From contig OY757010.1 of NCBI GenBank assembly GCA_963580285.1, positions 219,933,234 to 219,997,233 on the forward strand: a stretch of 64,000 nucleotides of DNA. Reading direction: 5' to 3'. Each line of letters starts with the position of its first letter. Position 1 is the stretch's first letter. Shown piece by piece: positions 22,640-34,057 of this stretch. The DNA comes from Lucinisca nassula. Taxonomy: Eukaryota > Mollusca > Bivalvia > Lucinida > Lucinidae. Position numbers and translations under genes: made by a program. The notes under the pieces were generated by a model. The model did no database searches, was not told the origin of the DNA, and saw only the letters and a program-made list of their open reading frames with translations.

Positions 22640-22790
22640 TCTTATGACAGATTGTGATATTGTTCTTATTTATACACAAAACATATGTTGTGGGTGCTCG
22701 TTAGAACCGCCTCATAACGAGTATCCACCACCTGTTTATTGGAGCAGAAATAAGGAAAATGTAAAAAAACAGTTTTGTCTATATACAGCA
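22640..22790. mobile_element. Eroded H2 MITE
   Basis: Core arms remain (acacaaaacatatgttgtgg ... cctcataacgagtatccacc), but the stem tip is lost and the arms are short. Confidence 0.6.
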
Positions 22791-22794
22791 CGAA

Positions 22795-22912
22795 TCCAAT
22801 GAGAAATTTAGGTGTCAGGAGCGTTTTTATTTTAAATATATTTAAAATGGGTGGATTATCTGCAAACAGTAACCGTTTTGGGGTCTGAGCCTGCACTGTT
22901 TGGCAACGGGTT
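22795..22912. mobile_element. Q MITE fragment
   Basis: Retains ttaaaatgggtggatt, accgttttggggtctgag and ctgcactgtttggcaa, and ends in a telomere-like palindrome. Confidence 0.55.
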
Positions 22913-22949
22913 AGGGTTAGGGTTACGGTTAGAACCCTAACCCTAACCC
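22908..22949. repeat. Telomere-repeat palindrome
   Basis: Perfect 17 bp arms gggttagggttagggtt and aaccctaaccctaaccc separated by 8 bp (acggttag): TTAGGG units head to head inside a gene intron. Confidence 0.95.
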
Positions 22950-23088
22950 ATTTGGGCTTTCCATATAAAAAAGGTTAAACTGAGGCCACGAAATCGCCTG
23001 GACAAAGACTTATATTGAGTACACACAACACACTTTTTCGTGACATCATCAGAAAAAACTATCGTAAGTTCCCTAAATATTTGTTACT

Positions 23089-23370
23089 CATCACGTGAAC
23101 AGGTCCGTGAAATGAAGACCCCACCCCCCTAAATCTCACTTTATATATAGAAAACTGGGGTTCACAGGGGTATGCATTATTTTTCGTATTTCTGCTCCAA
23201 GACATAGGTTGTGAGTACTCGTTAGAACCGCCTCCATGAGGCGGTTCTAACGAGCACCCACAACCTATGTTTGTAGTATAAATAAGAAAAGTATCACGGA
23301 TGTTCATCAGAAAAGTAGCCATTTCGGAGATGTGAACAATGTACTTTGTCGCACGGGTGTGTTACCGTAC
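23089..23370. mobile_element. H2 hairpin MITE
   Basis: Reversed H2, loop cat, stem at 23219-23256. The right terminus is slightly worn. Confidence 0.85.
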
Positions 23371-23389
23371 TGTCTGAAGCTATCGGGGA

Positions 23390-23919
23390 ATTACGAAAAC
23401 ACGCCTATATAACTTTGGCCCCCTTGAACCCAACTTTTATATTATAAACAGGGGTAAACCTTAGTTTTCTCCATGAGGCGATTCTACCGAGTACCCACAA
23501 TTTATGTTTTGAGCAGAAATACGAAAAATATAAGGATTTTTATCTGAAAAGTTTCATTTTTGGTGGGCCGGCCTCGGTAGCTCAGTCGGATGCGCATCTG
23601 CCCGGTGATCAGGAGGACGCGGGTTCGATACCTGCCGGGGTAGGCGACATTCGTTCGTGGAGATTGCTCATGAAATCTTTGCGACGGTCATTTTATCTCT
23701 TCTGCTGATTCAAGAAGGGCAGTTGTCAGTTTCTGACGAAACAACGGGCACTGTACTGGGTAACCGAATACGTATAAGCCCGCCCAGGAAAAGTGTGGAG
23801 GCTAAATATAACCTGAAAAGTGTTGACTGGGCCGTTAAAACTCCAATACCAACAAACAAACAAATTATTTTTGGTGGAAAAATTTACCAATATATTTGTA
23901 TAGGCGTGTTTCTCAATGA
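23390..23919. mobile_element. H1 MITE split by a SINE
   Basis: The left half reaches 23566 and the right end resumes at 23867 and finishes taggcgtgtttctcaatg. Most of the left stem arm is deleted (gttttctccatgaggcgatt). Confidence 0.85.
23567..23866 (+). mobile_element. tRNA-headed SINE with 11 bp target duplication
   Basis: Box A ggtagctcagtcgga and box B gggttcgatacctg; a body; then a tail ggccgttaaaactccaatac and caaac repeats. Flanks atttttggtgg at 23556-23566 and 23867-23877 are identical. The open frame across it (23657-23941) is not a gene. Confidence 0.9.
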
Positions 23920-23923
23920 GTCA

Positions 23924-24081
23924 AACCGCCCATGCTTATAAACCTATTTTGTTTCATTTGGCGGCAGGGCTTGAGATGTCATTTCATCTCAATGTCGGGT
24001 AAAAGTCGCACAAAATTGGAAGCAACGTCTAAAAAACCTTTACAGTGTTGACGGGGACGTTAAAGCTGAAATCAAACGAAC
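23924..24081 (+). mobile_element. M SINE-like repeat, 5'-truncated
   Basis: Begins in the cccatgcttataaacc block and ends gacgttaaagctgaaatcaa. It follows the H1 element directly. Confidence 0.75.
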
Positions 24082-24914
24082 AAAGTTTTCTTAATGATCG
24101 GTTCTGTGAGTACTTTGATTCTGCTAGTCGGTGACTCAGGCCCCAGCCAAAGTTCAATGTTAAATCAAATATGCTGTATTCTGCAAATACATTTTTATTA
24201 AGAGCATCGCCTGCAGAAGTAATCAACAACATATCAAAGAAAATATAATGTCTCTTTAACATAAGTAAGTGTCTTATCTCAGTTTTTGTGCTCACTAATC
24301 ATACTGTCCATCATTGGCAATGACGCGATTAATCGATTACTAATTGATGTTGTTTGACTGGTTTAGCGATTCTTAGCAACTAATCAGGTAATCTGGAAGG
24401 TGGGAAGCCCGCATTAGAGGCGGAAGAGTTTTATCAAAATTTTGATTCAAAGGAATATGATCTAAGAATAACGGATTTCGTACTAGTCTCTCATTTAACG
24501 TTTTTTCGTGTTTTCTTTTGATTTGTTGGTAATTGAGTTTGAATATAAGTCATCAGTGAACAGAAAAATCGATTTATTTTAATTAAAGGTGCAATATCGC
24601 ATAATTCACAGTAGATGCATGTTGGATGATTACATGATGCAGCAATTTAAGTTCTAGATGTTTGTGTCCCAGCGTGATATAAGTATAAATTGTTTGACAG
24701 ATGGGCGTAGACGAAGATAGTAATCACTGAAGGCTTGTCAGGTGTTATCTGCCCAGGAGGAAATTGCAATTTAGGGTTGTTTGAGAAATCTCTCATATCA
24801 GAACGAGGCGTGCCGTCTGATCAGAGTCTCTACTGTTTGCGTAAAGCGCAGGAATTTATGAAAAAAAAAGTCCCGGTTCAGGACCATTTTGCCACTCACA
24901 GACAATGGTATATT
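24082..24914. other. Intronic, no feature recognised
   Basis: Unassigned apart from a short Q/K-like block at 24795-24840 (gaggcgtgccgtctgatcag). Confidence 0.4.
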
Positions 24915-25174
24915 CTTGCCATCCTATTCAAATATATTGAACATTTTATGACCAAAAATGAAGATTTTCAGATAAAAAATTCTGATATTTTTCACATTTC
25001 TGCTCGAAACATAGATCGTTGGGAACTCGTTAGAACCTCCTCAGAGGACCCACAATCTATGTTTTGAGAAGAAATAAGGAAAATAACGTATACCCCTGTA
25101 AACCCCAGTTTTACCATATAAAAGTGGGGTTTAAGCGGATCAAAATTATTTATATAAGCGTGTTTCATGATGCC
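24915..25174. mobile_element. H1 MITE with shortened stem
   Basis: The core is reduced to gttagaacctcctcagagg. The right end is present (aagcgtgtttcatgatg). Confidence 0.75.
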
Positions 25175-25239
25175 GCAGCTTTGAGTTCAAGCATTACCCG
25201 TGTCCCAAAATGGCGTCTTTGATATCGCCAGAAGAAGCG

Positions 25240-25360
25240 GCATGCAATACTTCTCTTAATTATAGCCTAAATATTATTTGTGGGTGCTCACTGAAACCGC
25301 CTCAATGAGGCGGAATCAACGAGTAACTACAATGTATGTTTTTAGAAGAAAAAAAAAAAG
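25240..25360. mobile_element. Eroded H core
   Basis: Stem cactgaaaccgcctcaat / gaggcggaatcaacgag with changes on both arms; the outer arms are lost. Confidence 0.55.
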
Positions 25361-25376
25361 GCAATGATGTATACCC

Positions 25377-25618
25377 ATTACAAAAACACGCCTATACAAA
25401 TGCAGTGTAAACTATGAAAATTTGTAATATTTTTCTTATTTCTGCTCACTATATAGATTGTGGGTACACGTTAGAACCGCCTCGTTGAGGCGGTCTAACG
25501 AGTACACACAATCTATAATTTAGAGCAGAAACAAGAAAAATAAGGTTTACACCTGAAAACCTTTTTATATATATAAAGTGGGGTTCAATGGGTCAAAATT
25601 ATAAAGGTTTTCGTGATG
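25377..25618. mobile_element. H1 hairpin MITE
   Basis: Complete ends (cattacaaaaacacgcctat ... ggttttcgtgatg), stem at 25470-25503 with one base lost on the right arm. Confidence 0.82.
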
Positions 25619-25951
25619 CTCTGTAACCCACGTTTCCTCTATACAAAGTTGGGTTTTGCACGGACTTGTTGACTGAGTAACGGCCATACCAAGATGGCAT
25701 GTTTCATAAAGCACTTGGTTAACCATGATTGTTTGTTGTAATGCGGACAACATTACGTGTTCAATTGATCAATCCGTTCCGATAACATTGTCAGGCAAAC
25801 AAATATAAATTTCTTTTTAGGACAGAAATTGGCAGGTATAAATGTAAGAAACTTGTATGCATCTCTGAACTCTGTAAGTTTGAATGATATGAAATTTGAC
25901 ATAATGTACAGTTTGACCAACTGCTGGACTTGAGTTTTATGTGTCATTATG

Positions 25952-26092
25952 TTTGTTTGATTTGAGGTTTAACGTCCCCGTCGACACTGTATAGGTCATT
26001 TTGTAGTATTTGCTTCCAATTTTGTGGGACTGTTACCCGACATTGAGATGAAATGACATCTCAAGCCCTGTCGCCCAATCAAACCACGGGGG
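25952..26092 (-). mobile_element. M SINE-like repeat, partial
   Basis: Only the tail half is present (tttgatttgaggtttaacgt to gtcgcccaatcaaacca). Confidence 0.78.
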
Positions 26093-26117
26093 TCGTGTGT
26101 CATTATGTACTGTAGGT

Positions 26118-26391
26118 TTTTGTTTCTTTGATTTGAGGTTTAACGCCCCGTAAACACTATATAGGTCGTTTTGGAGGAATTTTTACCCGCTATTGAGATG
26201 AAATGACTTCCCAAGCCCTGCCGCCCAATGAAACCAATAGGGTTTTATAAGCATGGACGGATGACTCGCATCGCTTTGCCTGGGCAGGCTTAGATCCTCA
26301 AAAGCGGTTTACCATTACTCGTGTGCGGTCGGTTTCAGCTCTGCGTGGACGCATCATGCAGTCCATTTATTTCTTCAAGCCCTGATGGGAG
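26118..26391 (-). mobile_element. M SINE-like repeat
   Basis: Nearly complete reversed copy with a ~25 bp deletion after the ggtcgttttggagg block. Confidence 0.82.
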
Positions 26392-26633
26392 GCCGTATGT
26401 ACTGTAGTTATAAATGCAATTACCGTCATGGTCCGATAAGCCTTAGCAAACCGTGTAGACAAAGTTTACACAAGCCAATCGGGGTCTTCATAGATTGCCA
26501 CCCCGTCTGCACCTTTTGAAAGCCTTGCTGAATTGTAAAATGAGATTAAGTCCTCAATGTATCCGAATGTTTACGGTACGCTTTACCAAAGACGCATAAA
26601 TCTACTAATGGTTGCTTTACACATAAGTACAAG

Positions 26634-26917
26634 CCCCCGCCCATAGGGGCTTGAAGAAATATATTGGGTGCATGATGCTTCCACGCACACTTGTACTGGT
26701 AAACCGCTTAGAGGATCTAAGCTTGTCCAGGAACCGCGGGGCGAGGCGGACCGTCCATGCTAATAAACCTTATTGGTTGCATCGGGCGACAGGGCTTGAG
26801 ATGTCATTTCATCTCAATGTCGGGTAAAAGTCCCACAAAATTGGAAGCAACGTCTCCAAAATGACCTTTACATTGTTGACGGGGATACGTTAAACCTCAA
26901 ATAAAACAAACAAAACA
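26634..26917 (+). mobile_element. M SINE-like repeat
   Basis: Sense copy facing the previous two, so three M elements within 1 kb can pair head to head. Full head and a tail of caaac repeats. Confidence 0.85.
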
Positions 26918-27177
26918 CATAAGTACATTTAGTTCCCAAAAGAAACATTGTCAAATACAACATTTGCCTCATTTTTTTAAGTTTTAGACAAACCTCAACA
27001 TAAAATATTTTCATGTGGCATAAAGCATATCTCACACTGTATAAATATGAGAGTCTTAACATTTCATATATTAATCCTATCAACCCAGTAGACCGATACA
27101 GCCACCCTTTGCAAGCAGTTCGAAAAACCCTCGTTATCCCCCCCTGACCTGACGCTTTGACAAACCCTACCATGATC

Positions 27178-27390
27178 CTTAACCCTTGTCCTGCTGAATA
27201 TTCATATATGCCACACCCACTAGCGAATATCAACCAATCAGATTACTTGATGCAAATTATTGCAACAAATTCACCATCTGAATGGCAAACAATGTAGATC
27301 CTGATCAGATGGCTTCTTCAGAAGCCATCTGATCTGGATCTTCATTGTTTGAAAGATAAGACATATCCGGGCTCAGCAGGACAAGGGTTA
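27178..27390. mobile_element. K hairpin MITE
   Basis: Complete, with stem gatcagatggcttctt/agaagccatctgatc at 27302-27336. Confidence 0.82.
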
Positions 27391-27414
27391 TGATACAGTA
27401 AAATTCCTATATTA

Positions 27415-28130
27415 AGACCACCTTTGGCCTTAACCTTAACCATATTTTACAAAGTATTTGGCCTACCTTCATAAAACTTCACACACATACTAACCATCGC
27501 ATGACCATCATTATTTCGAAGTTCTATAACTCTGTCATGCAACTGAACCAAATTATCTCCCATTTGCTTTCCGTCAAAAAGAAAACTTTAGTTTCATTAA
27601 TTTTAATACCACTAAAATACAGCCTTCAAAGTTCACACGGATGTTCCTTGGGACAAGACCTTTCCATATACCAAGTTATTTGACCTGTGACTCTGACATT
27701 TGAACTTGGCCTATTTTTCGCAAAGTAACCAAAAACTTTAACCTTGGCCATTTGCTCTAGCCTCTTGGCACCGTTTTTTTTTTTTTAAAAAAAAAAAAAG
27801 CGATTTGGTCTCTCACTTCAATACCATAGATTAAAGGGTTTAAAATTCACATGTTTGTTCCATGGGGCAAGCACTTTCCATTGTTATCCAACTGTTTGAC
27901 CTGTGACCTTGTCCTTTGGACTTTGACCTATTTTTCGAAAATTAAAAAAAAAAAGATATTAATCTTGGCCATATTTCCAAATGCATTTTGCCCCACGTCA
28001 TGAAACTTGATACACATCTGTATCAACACAAAAGCAACATGCTGACCAAGTTCCATAACTATATCATGCAATTTGACGGGAATTATCCCCCTTTGTGAGA
28101 TACGAAAAGACAGATGAGAATGACACCTGA
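27415..28130. repeat. Diverged tandem repeat with TGACCT-rich blocks
   Basis: Blocks of the type ttgacctgtgacct and ggcctatttttcgcaaagt recur about every 230 bp, interspersed with accttggccatattt and tgaaacttgatacacat. Low identity suggests an old repeat. It ends just upstream of exon B. Confidence 0.5.
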
Positions 28131-28198
28131 CACCCGGTTGTGGTGTTTTTGTTTATGATAATGTATTTTCTGAACGCTGATTTAAATTTGATTTTCAG

Positions 28199-28288
28199 GG
28201 TGTCGAGTATGCTCAGCATTTTCTTCTTGAGTATCAAAGGGAAGACGGTGGCGAGTGGATTCGTTTCAGAAATAAGTTTGGAGTAGAG
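28199..28288 (+). CDS. Ddr: DDR exon B: discoidin domain
   Basis: Thirty codons in phase 0 at both ends, bounded by gattttcag and gtgagt. The peptide runs GVEYAQHFLLEYQREDGGEW and then IRFRNKFGVE, matching the DDR discoidin segment in which the ligand-face loops and the W-containing strand sit. At 90 bp it could be skipped without changing frame. An F-family foldback begins 17 bp after the exon end, immediately behind the donor. Confidence 0.92.
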
Positions 28289-28305
28289 GTGAGTATATAA
28301 TAATT

Positions 28306-28552
28306 GAGCCCCGCCAAGCGAATTTGGGTCTTCGTCGAGTCTTCGAGCATTCCGTCATGACAAATTTTAACTGCGCATGCCCAGCCATTCAGAGGGGCAA
28401 GGGATATGGATTTCTGTCTAAAGGTTCCTCTTGATTCCTTGTTTGTATGAGCGAGCAGCGAAGGTTCTGGCGAGACTGCGCGGATGCGCAGGCTCGCCTG
28501 AACCTTCGCTGCTCGTATAGGCTATAAGTACCAAAATCGCTTGACGGGGCCC
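28306..28552 (+). mobile_element. F foldback MITE, copy 3, beside the exon B donor
   Basis: Starts 17 bp after exon B. It has an internal duplication of the gtcttcg block near 28330; the flanking 4 bp (aatt/atat) differ. Confidence 0.85.
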
Positions 28553-28739
28553 ATATGTAGAACAAAGAGTGCGGAGTCACATGCCGGACGAAAGATACTG
28601 TACCCATATTACATAAGTTTGCTTCACTTAAACGCTTGCTTCACCTAAACCTTGCTATATAAACCTTTCAACCTTGATTTCTAGACATGGAATTTTCAGT
28701 CTTTGATTCTCGACTCACCAATTCTTGTCAACGGTCATT

Positions 28740-28830
28740 TTAGCCAAACACACTAAAGGAAGGTGAAACAGTGTAGATCCTAATGAGATGGATCATTTTA
28801 AGCACCCTCATCTGGATCTTCGCTGTTTGC
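28740..28830. mobile_element. K MITE hairpin fragment
   Basis: Retains acagtgtagatcctaatgag and ctcatctggatcttcgctgt with a widened loop. Confidence 0.5.
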
Positions 28831-29289
28831 ATAGGAATCTGTAGCGGTATATCGGACTGAAAGGGCAATGTGCTATCAGCATGCGCCACTATTTCTAGTA
28901 TCTTCAAGTCGGTAAACATTGAAATTATCAGCACCTTGTCAGAATATAGTGTTAATCAATTGACGAGTTATTAAAAATTTCACTTATCTTCTTCCAAAAA
29001 GTAAAATATTGACAGGTCTTTAGGCTAAGTTGGTGTGGAGATAAATCATACGTTTTTGTCCGTCTTCTGATTCAACTTCCGCTTGTATAGGAAGCCATTG
29101 AGGCCATTGATCAAAACCTAAAAGTTCATTGTGTGCACTCTAAATGTTGGTCTAACGAGTACCCACACTGTTTGATTTGCAGCCTAGAATATGTCAGGTG
29201 TATGTTTGTGTGTTTTGAGTTTTACGTCTCACCAGCAGCTTAGGTCATACATAGACGGGGACACGATTTAAAGGGTCATCTAAAAGACT
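28831..29289. other. Intronic, no feature recognised
   Basis: Unassigned sequence. Confidence 0.4.
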
Positions 29290-29358
29290 CGGGAAGCCCA
29301 GAATCGACGTTCCCAGGTTTATAAGGCGAGTAGCTTCACCACTACACCACAAGTGCTT
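29290..29358 (-). repeat. tRNA-like SINE head
   Basis: Reverse strand has gtggtgtagtggtgaagc (box A-like); box B is eroded. Related to 9293-9369. A (TG)n/poly-G tract follows at 29410-29434. Confidence 0.4.
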
Positions 29359-29698
29359 CTTATATATCAAATAATAAATACCCTTGTAAACACTATTCCC
29401 TAAATAAAGTGTGTGTGTGGGGGGGGGGGGGGGATGCATGTGTGTACAGTTCATGGCCTTGTGACGGTGATGCTTATTATAAAGAAATCGTGTCCATTTA
29501 ATATATCCGCTTTCATGGCTTTTATATTTTGTTTGCTGTTAAACATCTGCCATTTCTGTTTGAAATACATCTAGACTGTCTCAATAAAACCGAGATTTTC
29601 CTGCTTGCAGACATTTTGTGGAGAACCTAAGGGGCTCCATTTAAGAAGTAAAGCACATAGGCCTATAACATGTAATTGCCTGTGCATGCCTTGCGGCT

Positions 29699-29976
29699 CA
29701 TAACAATAACACACCCGTGCGACATAGTGCATTTTTTGTATCTCTAAAATGGCTACTTTTCTGAGGAAAATTCCTGATATTTTTCTTATTTACACTGCAA
29801 ACATAGGTTGTGGGTGCTCGTTAGAACCGCCTCATTGAGGCGGTTCTAACGAGTACTCACTACCTTTTTATGGAGCAGAAATAATACTAATAATGTATAC
29901 CCCCGTAAACCCCAGTTTTCTCCATATAAAGTTGGGTTTAAGGGGCTGTTCATTCCACGGACTTGTTCACGCGGTG
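29699..29976. mobile_element. H2 hairpin MITE
   Basis: Nearly complete, stem at 29819-29853 with loop catt; right end ttgttcacgcggtg followed by TA. Confidence 0.85.
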
Positions 29977-30570
29977 TAACGTTTTCTAATCACGTTTCCC
30001 ATGAGTTGTCTCAACGATATATACGGTCTGTCACCCCATTGTGTTAGTACAGGCTTCCCATACTGTCTTCAATAGGCAATATCAAACAATTTAAGAAACG
30101 GCTAAGTTATGACTTGAAGCTGTCGATAGTTTAGATATAGTCACCCTCACGTCCATCATCCAATGATTCTACTAGAGTTTCTAGATGATTTATGTATTGT
30201 TAGCGTCAGACTTGTCATAATCATTTCTAGGATTTACAGTTCTTATGGAAATTCGATACTTCTCCTGCAGAATCAAAGCAGAATGATATGCAGTATCAGA
30301 GAAGAAAGACAGATTTGATTGTTCACACCTTGCATAGATGTCAAAATGTTAAGATTGTAACCCTTATTTTGATATTTTAGGCTTTTATTTCTTGATATTT
30401 CTTGATAAAATTGCAGGTAAATAGATAAGGTGTTTTTATAAAGATTGCGGAGTTTTATTCTATGATGAAAAATGTGTTTCTATAGCTTATGTTGCCATAG
30501 TACGATTAGTCATATTCTTTCAAATAAAACACGTTAGAACTTCTTTAACAAATAACATTTAACATGACAA
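29977..30570. other. Intronic, no feature recognised
   Basis: Unassigned AT-rich sequence. Confidence 0.4.
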
Positions 30571-30806
30571 GGGCCCCGCCAAGCGATTTTGGTACTTATC
30601 GCCTATGCGAGCAGCGAAGGTTCAGGTGAGCCTGCGCATCCGCGCAGTCTCGCCAGAACCTTTGCTGCTCGCTCATACAAGCATTGAATCAAGAGGAACC
30701 TTCAGACAGAAAGGCATGTCCCTGGCCCCTCTGAATGGCTAGGCATGCGCAGTTAAAAGTTGTCTTGACGGAATGCTCGAAGACCCAAATTCGCTTGGCG
30801 GGGCTC
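30571..30806 (-). mobile_element. F foldback MITE, copy 4 (reversed)
   Basis: The only F copy in the opposite orientation within the gene. Termini are complete; the flanking 4 bp do not match. Confidence 0.85.
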
Positions 30807-31380
30807 AATTGTCATAGTGGCCATCTTTATTAAGCAAGCAACTGTTTTAAACAAACTTACATTTAGTTCCATAGACACACACCTGTTTTAAGCAATCCCA
30901 TGTATGTTTGCTTCACACCTGGTGGGCTGTATGTGTATGCGCAACAAAGGGTTGCCACCCTTGCACAAAACGATATTACATGGAAACACAGATTAACCCT
31001 TTCACCCCTGAACTTCTGAAATAGAATCTCTTATCTTAAAAAATTGTTTAAGGACTAAAATGAAAGAAGAAAACAATTACACGCTGTTGCGGAACAGCAT
31101 CGTTGGTTCCATAACGTCGCGTATCATTTTGAAGAGAAGCATTCTTTATTTCGACGTCACTGACGTGGCCTGAGTCAATGTATTCATTATGAACAATGTT
31201 GTTTCCAAATAGCTAACTGTAGGGTTTTCTGTAAAATGCGATACTTGACAGAGTTGGTCAATATGACAAACGTGTAGTAGATAAAACACCATGCGATATG
31301 GCGTTTTTTTATCACTGTTGAAATGCCATTGTTACTATTGAAAATTATTTTCGTGATTTAATCTGGTCTTTGTTTTTAAC
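30807..31380. other. Intronic, no feature recognised
   Basis: Unassigned sequence. Confidence 0.4.
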
Positions 31381-31402
31381 ATAGATTTACGTACTCGTTA
31401 GA

Positions 31403-31762
<360 letters not shown>

Positions 31763-31919
31763 ACTCGTTAGAAGCGCAGCAATGGGGACAGTTCTGATGG
31801 GTTCACAAACTTATACATTGAGCTTAAACATAGTGTCTGCCTTGGTACATCCCATGTTTTATGTATAAATGTGCGCTTTGACTTGTTAACTTCAAGACAG
31901 TATTCTTTATACATTTTAG

Positions 31920-32067
31920 AAATTCAAGGGCAACGAGAACAACTATCTTGAGGCTCTCCGTGACGTGTCACCACCTATAATTGGACGCAGAATAAAGTTT
32001 ATTCCCTTTAGCCAGAACATGAGACAAGTCTGCATGAGAGTGGAGATGTATGGTTGCCAATGGCTAG
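31920..32067 (+). CDS. Ddr: DDR exon C: end of discoidin domain
   Basis: Starts after acattttag in phase 0 and ends after one base of a codon at ctag|gtatgt. It encodes the C-terminal discoidin strands, including GRRIKFIPFSQNMRQVCMRV and EMYGCQWL; the two cysteines are the conserved domain-closing pair members. From 32013 onward the exon sequence is also the first unit of a 19-copy 76 bp tandem array that continues into the intron, so the last 55 coding bases and the splice donor are present 19 times in tandem. Only the first donor keeps the frame into exon D. Confidence 0.93.
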
Positions 32068-33456
32068 GTATGTATAGTGACTTAGACACAGAACATGAGA
32101 CAAGTCTGCATGAGAGTGGAAATGTATGGTTGCCAATGGCTAGGTATGTATAGTGACTTAGACACAGAACATGAGACAAGTCTGCATGAGAGTGGAAATG
32201 TATGGTTGCCAATGGCTAGGTATGTATAGTGACTTAGACAAAGAACATGAGACAAGTCTGCATGAGAGTGGAGATGTATGGTTGCCAATGGCTAGGTATG
32301 TATAGTAACTTAGACACAGAACATGAGACAAGTCTGCATGAGAGTGGAAATGTATGGTTGCCAATGGCTAGGTATGTATAGTAACTTAGACACAGAACAT
32401 GAGACAAGTCTGCTCGAGAGTGGAGATGTATGGTTGCCAATGGCTAGGTATGTATAGTGACTTAGACACAGAACATGAGACAAGTCTGCTCGAGAGTGGA
32501 GATGTATGGTTGCCAATGGCTAGGTATGTATAGTGACTTAGACACAGAACATGAGACAAGTCTGCATGAGAGTGGAAATGTATGGTTGCCCCTGGCTAGG
32601 TATGTATAGTGACTTAGACACAGAACATGAGACAAGTCTGCTCGAGAGTGGAAATGTATGGCTGCCAATGGCTAGGTATGTATAGTAACTTAGACACAGA
32701 ACATGAGACAAGTCTGCATGAGAGTGGAAATGTATGGCTGCCAATGGCTAGGTATGTATAGTAACTTAGACACAGAACATGAGACAAGTCTGCATGAGAG
32801 TGGAGATGTATGGTTGTACCTGGCTAGGTATGTATAGTGACTTAGACACAGAACATGAGAAAAGTCTGCATGAGAGTGGAAATGTATGGCTGCCAATGGC
32901 TAGGTATGTATAGTAACTTAGACACAGAACATAAGACAAGTCTGCATGAGAGTGGAAATGTATGGCTGCCAATGGCTAGGTATGTATAGTAACTTAGACA
33001 CAGAACATGAGACAAGTCTGCATGAGAGTGGAGATGTATGGCTGCCAATGGCTAGGTATGTATAGTAACTTAGACACAGAACATGAGACAAGTCTGCATG
33101 AGAGTGGAAATGTATGGCTGCCAATGGCTAGGTATGTATAGTAACTTAGACACAGAACATGAGACAAGTCTGCATGAGAGTGGAGATGTATGGTTGTACC
33201 TGGCTAGGTATGTATAGTGACTTAGACACAGAACATGAGACAAGTCTGCATGAGAGTGGAAATGTATGGTTGCCCCTGGCTAGGTATGTATAGTGACTTA
33301 GACACAGAACATGAGACAAGTCTGCATGAGAGTGGAAATGAATGGTTGCCCCTGGCTAGGTATGTATAGTGACTTAGACACAGAATATGAGACAAGTCTG
33401 CATGAGAGTGGAAATGTATGGTTGCCCCTGGCTAGCTATGTATAGTGACATAGACA
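32013..33456 (+). repeat. 76 bp minisatellite made of exon C 3' end plus splice donor, 19 units
   Basis: The unit is 55 bp of exon C (starting cagaacatgagacaagtctg, ending tggctag) followed by 21 bp of intron starting gtatgtatagtgacttagac. Nineteen units follow without interruption and the first is the real exon edge. Units 1-18 all keep the ctag|gtatgt donor; unit 19 reads ctag|ctatgt and has lost the GT. Variants at gagat/gaaat, gcatgag/gctcgag, gtgac/gtaac and ccaat/cccct/tacct are shuffled among units, which points to unequal exchange. Because 76 is not a multiple of 3, use of any nearby later donor shifts frame, and the read-through frame stops at 32151-32153. Confidence 0.95.
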
Positions 33457-33519
33457 CAATTCCAAGTAACTGTAATTTACCCTTGAAGCTCCACAATTTT
33501 TTTTTTAAATACGACTTAG

Positions 33520-33755
33520 CATTACATAACGAAAACACGCCTATACACATTCATTGAAAATTTTACCACAAAAGAATCATATTCCTGCTCAAATCGTAGA
33601 TTTTAGGTACTTGTTAGAACCGCCTCGTTGAGGCGATTCTAACGAGTACCCACAATCTTTGTTTTTCAGCAGCATGTTTACCCCTGTAAACCTCAGTTTT
33701 ACTGTATAAAAGTGGGGTTTAAAGGGATCAAAATTATACAGGTGTTTTCGTGATG
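33520..33755. mobile_element. H1 hairpin MITE
   Basis: Follows the 76 bp array. Stem ttagaaccgcctc/gaggcgattctaa has one uncompensated change. Confidence 0.82.
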
Positions 33756-33782
33756 ACATGTAGATTGTCTGCCCGGGAGATT

Positions 33783-33995
33783 TAGTTTGTTTGTCAGATT
33801 TGTCGTTTACTTCAACAATATTTTGGCCATTTTTGAGATGTTGCTTCCAATTTTGTTGGCCCTGACATTGAGATGAAATGACATCTGAAGCCCTGCCACC
33901 AAACGAAACCAAAAGGGTTTATATGCATGGGCGGTCCGACTCGCACCACTTTGCCTGGACATGCATAGGCCTCCTAATCGTTTTACCAGTTCCCG
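33783..33995 (-). mobile_element. M SINE-like repeat, eroded
   Basis: Tail part worn (tgtttgtcagatttgtcg); body blocks gagatgaaatgacatctgaa and gcatgggcggtccgactcgc are clear. Confidence 0.72.
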
Positions 33996-34057
33996 TGTGT
34001 GCGTCTGTTTCTCTGTCTAGCAGATTATTCACATCGAATTAATGTTAAATATGTTCC

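Noticed and set aside
23567..23640. tRNA gene
   Set aside because: Inserted with a target duplication and a SINE body; the D and anticodon arms are irregular.
31943..33124. Many overlapping reverse-strand 68-residue frames
   Set aside because: They arise from the 76 bp array: the unit is open on the reverse strand for most of three periods. They repeat with the array and carry no domain.
32013..33456. CRISPR-like array
   Set aside because: Units are continuous without unique spacers, the genome is eukaryotic and unit 1 is coding exon.
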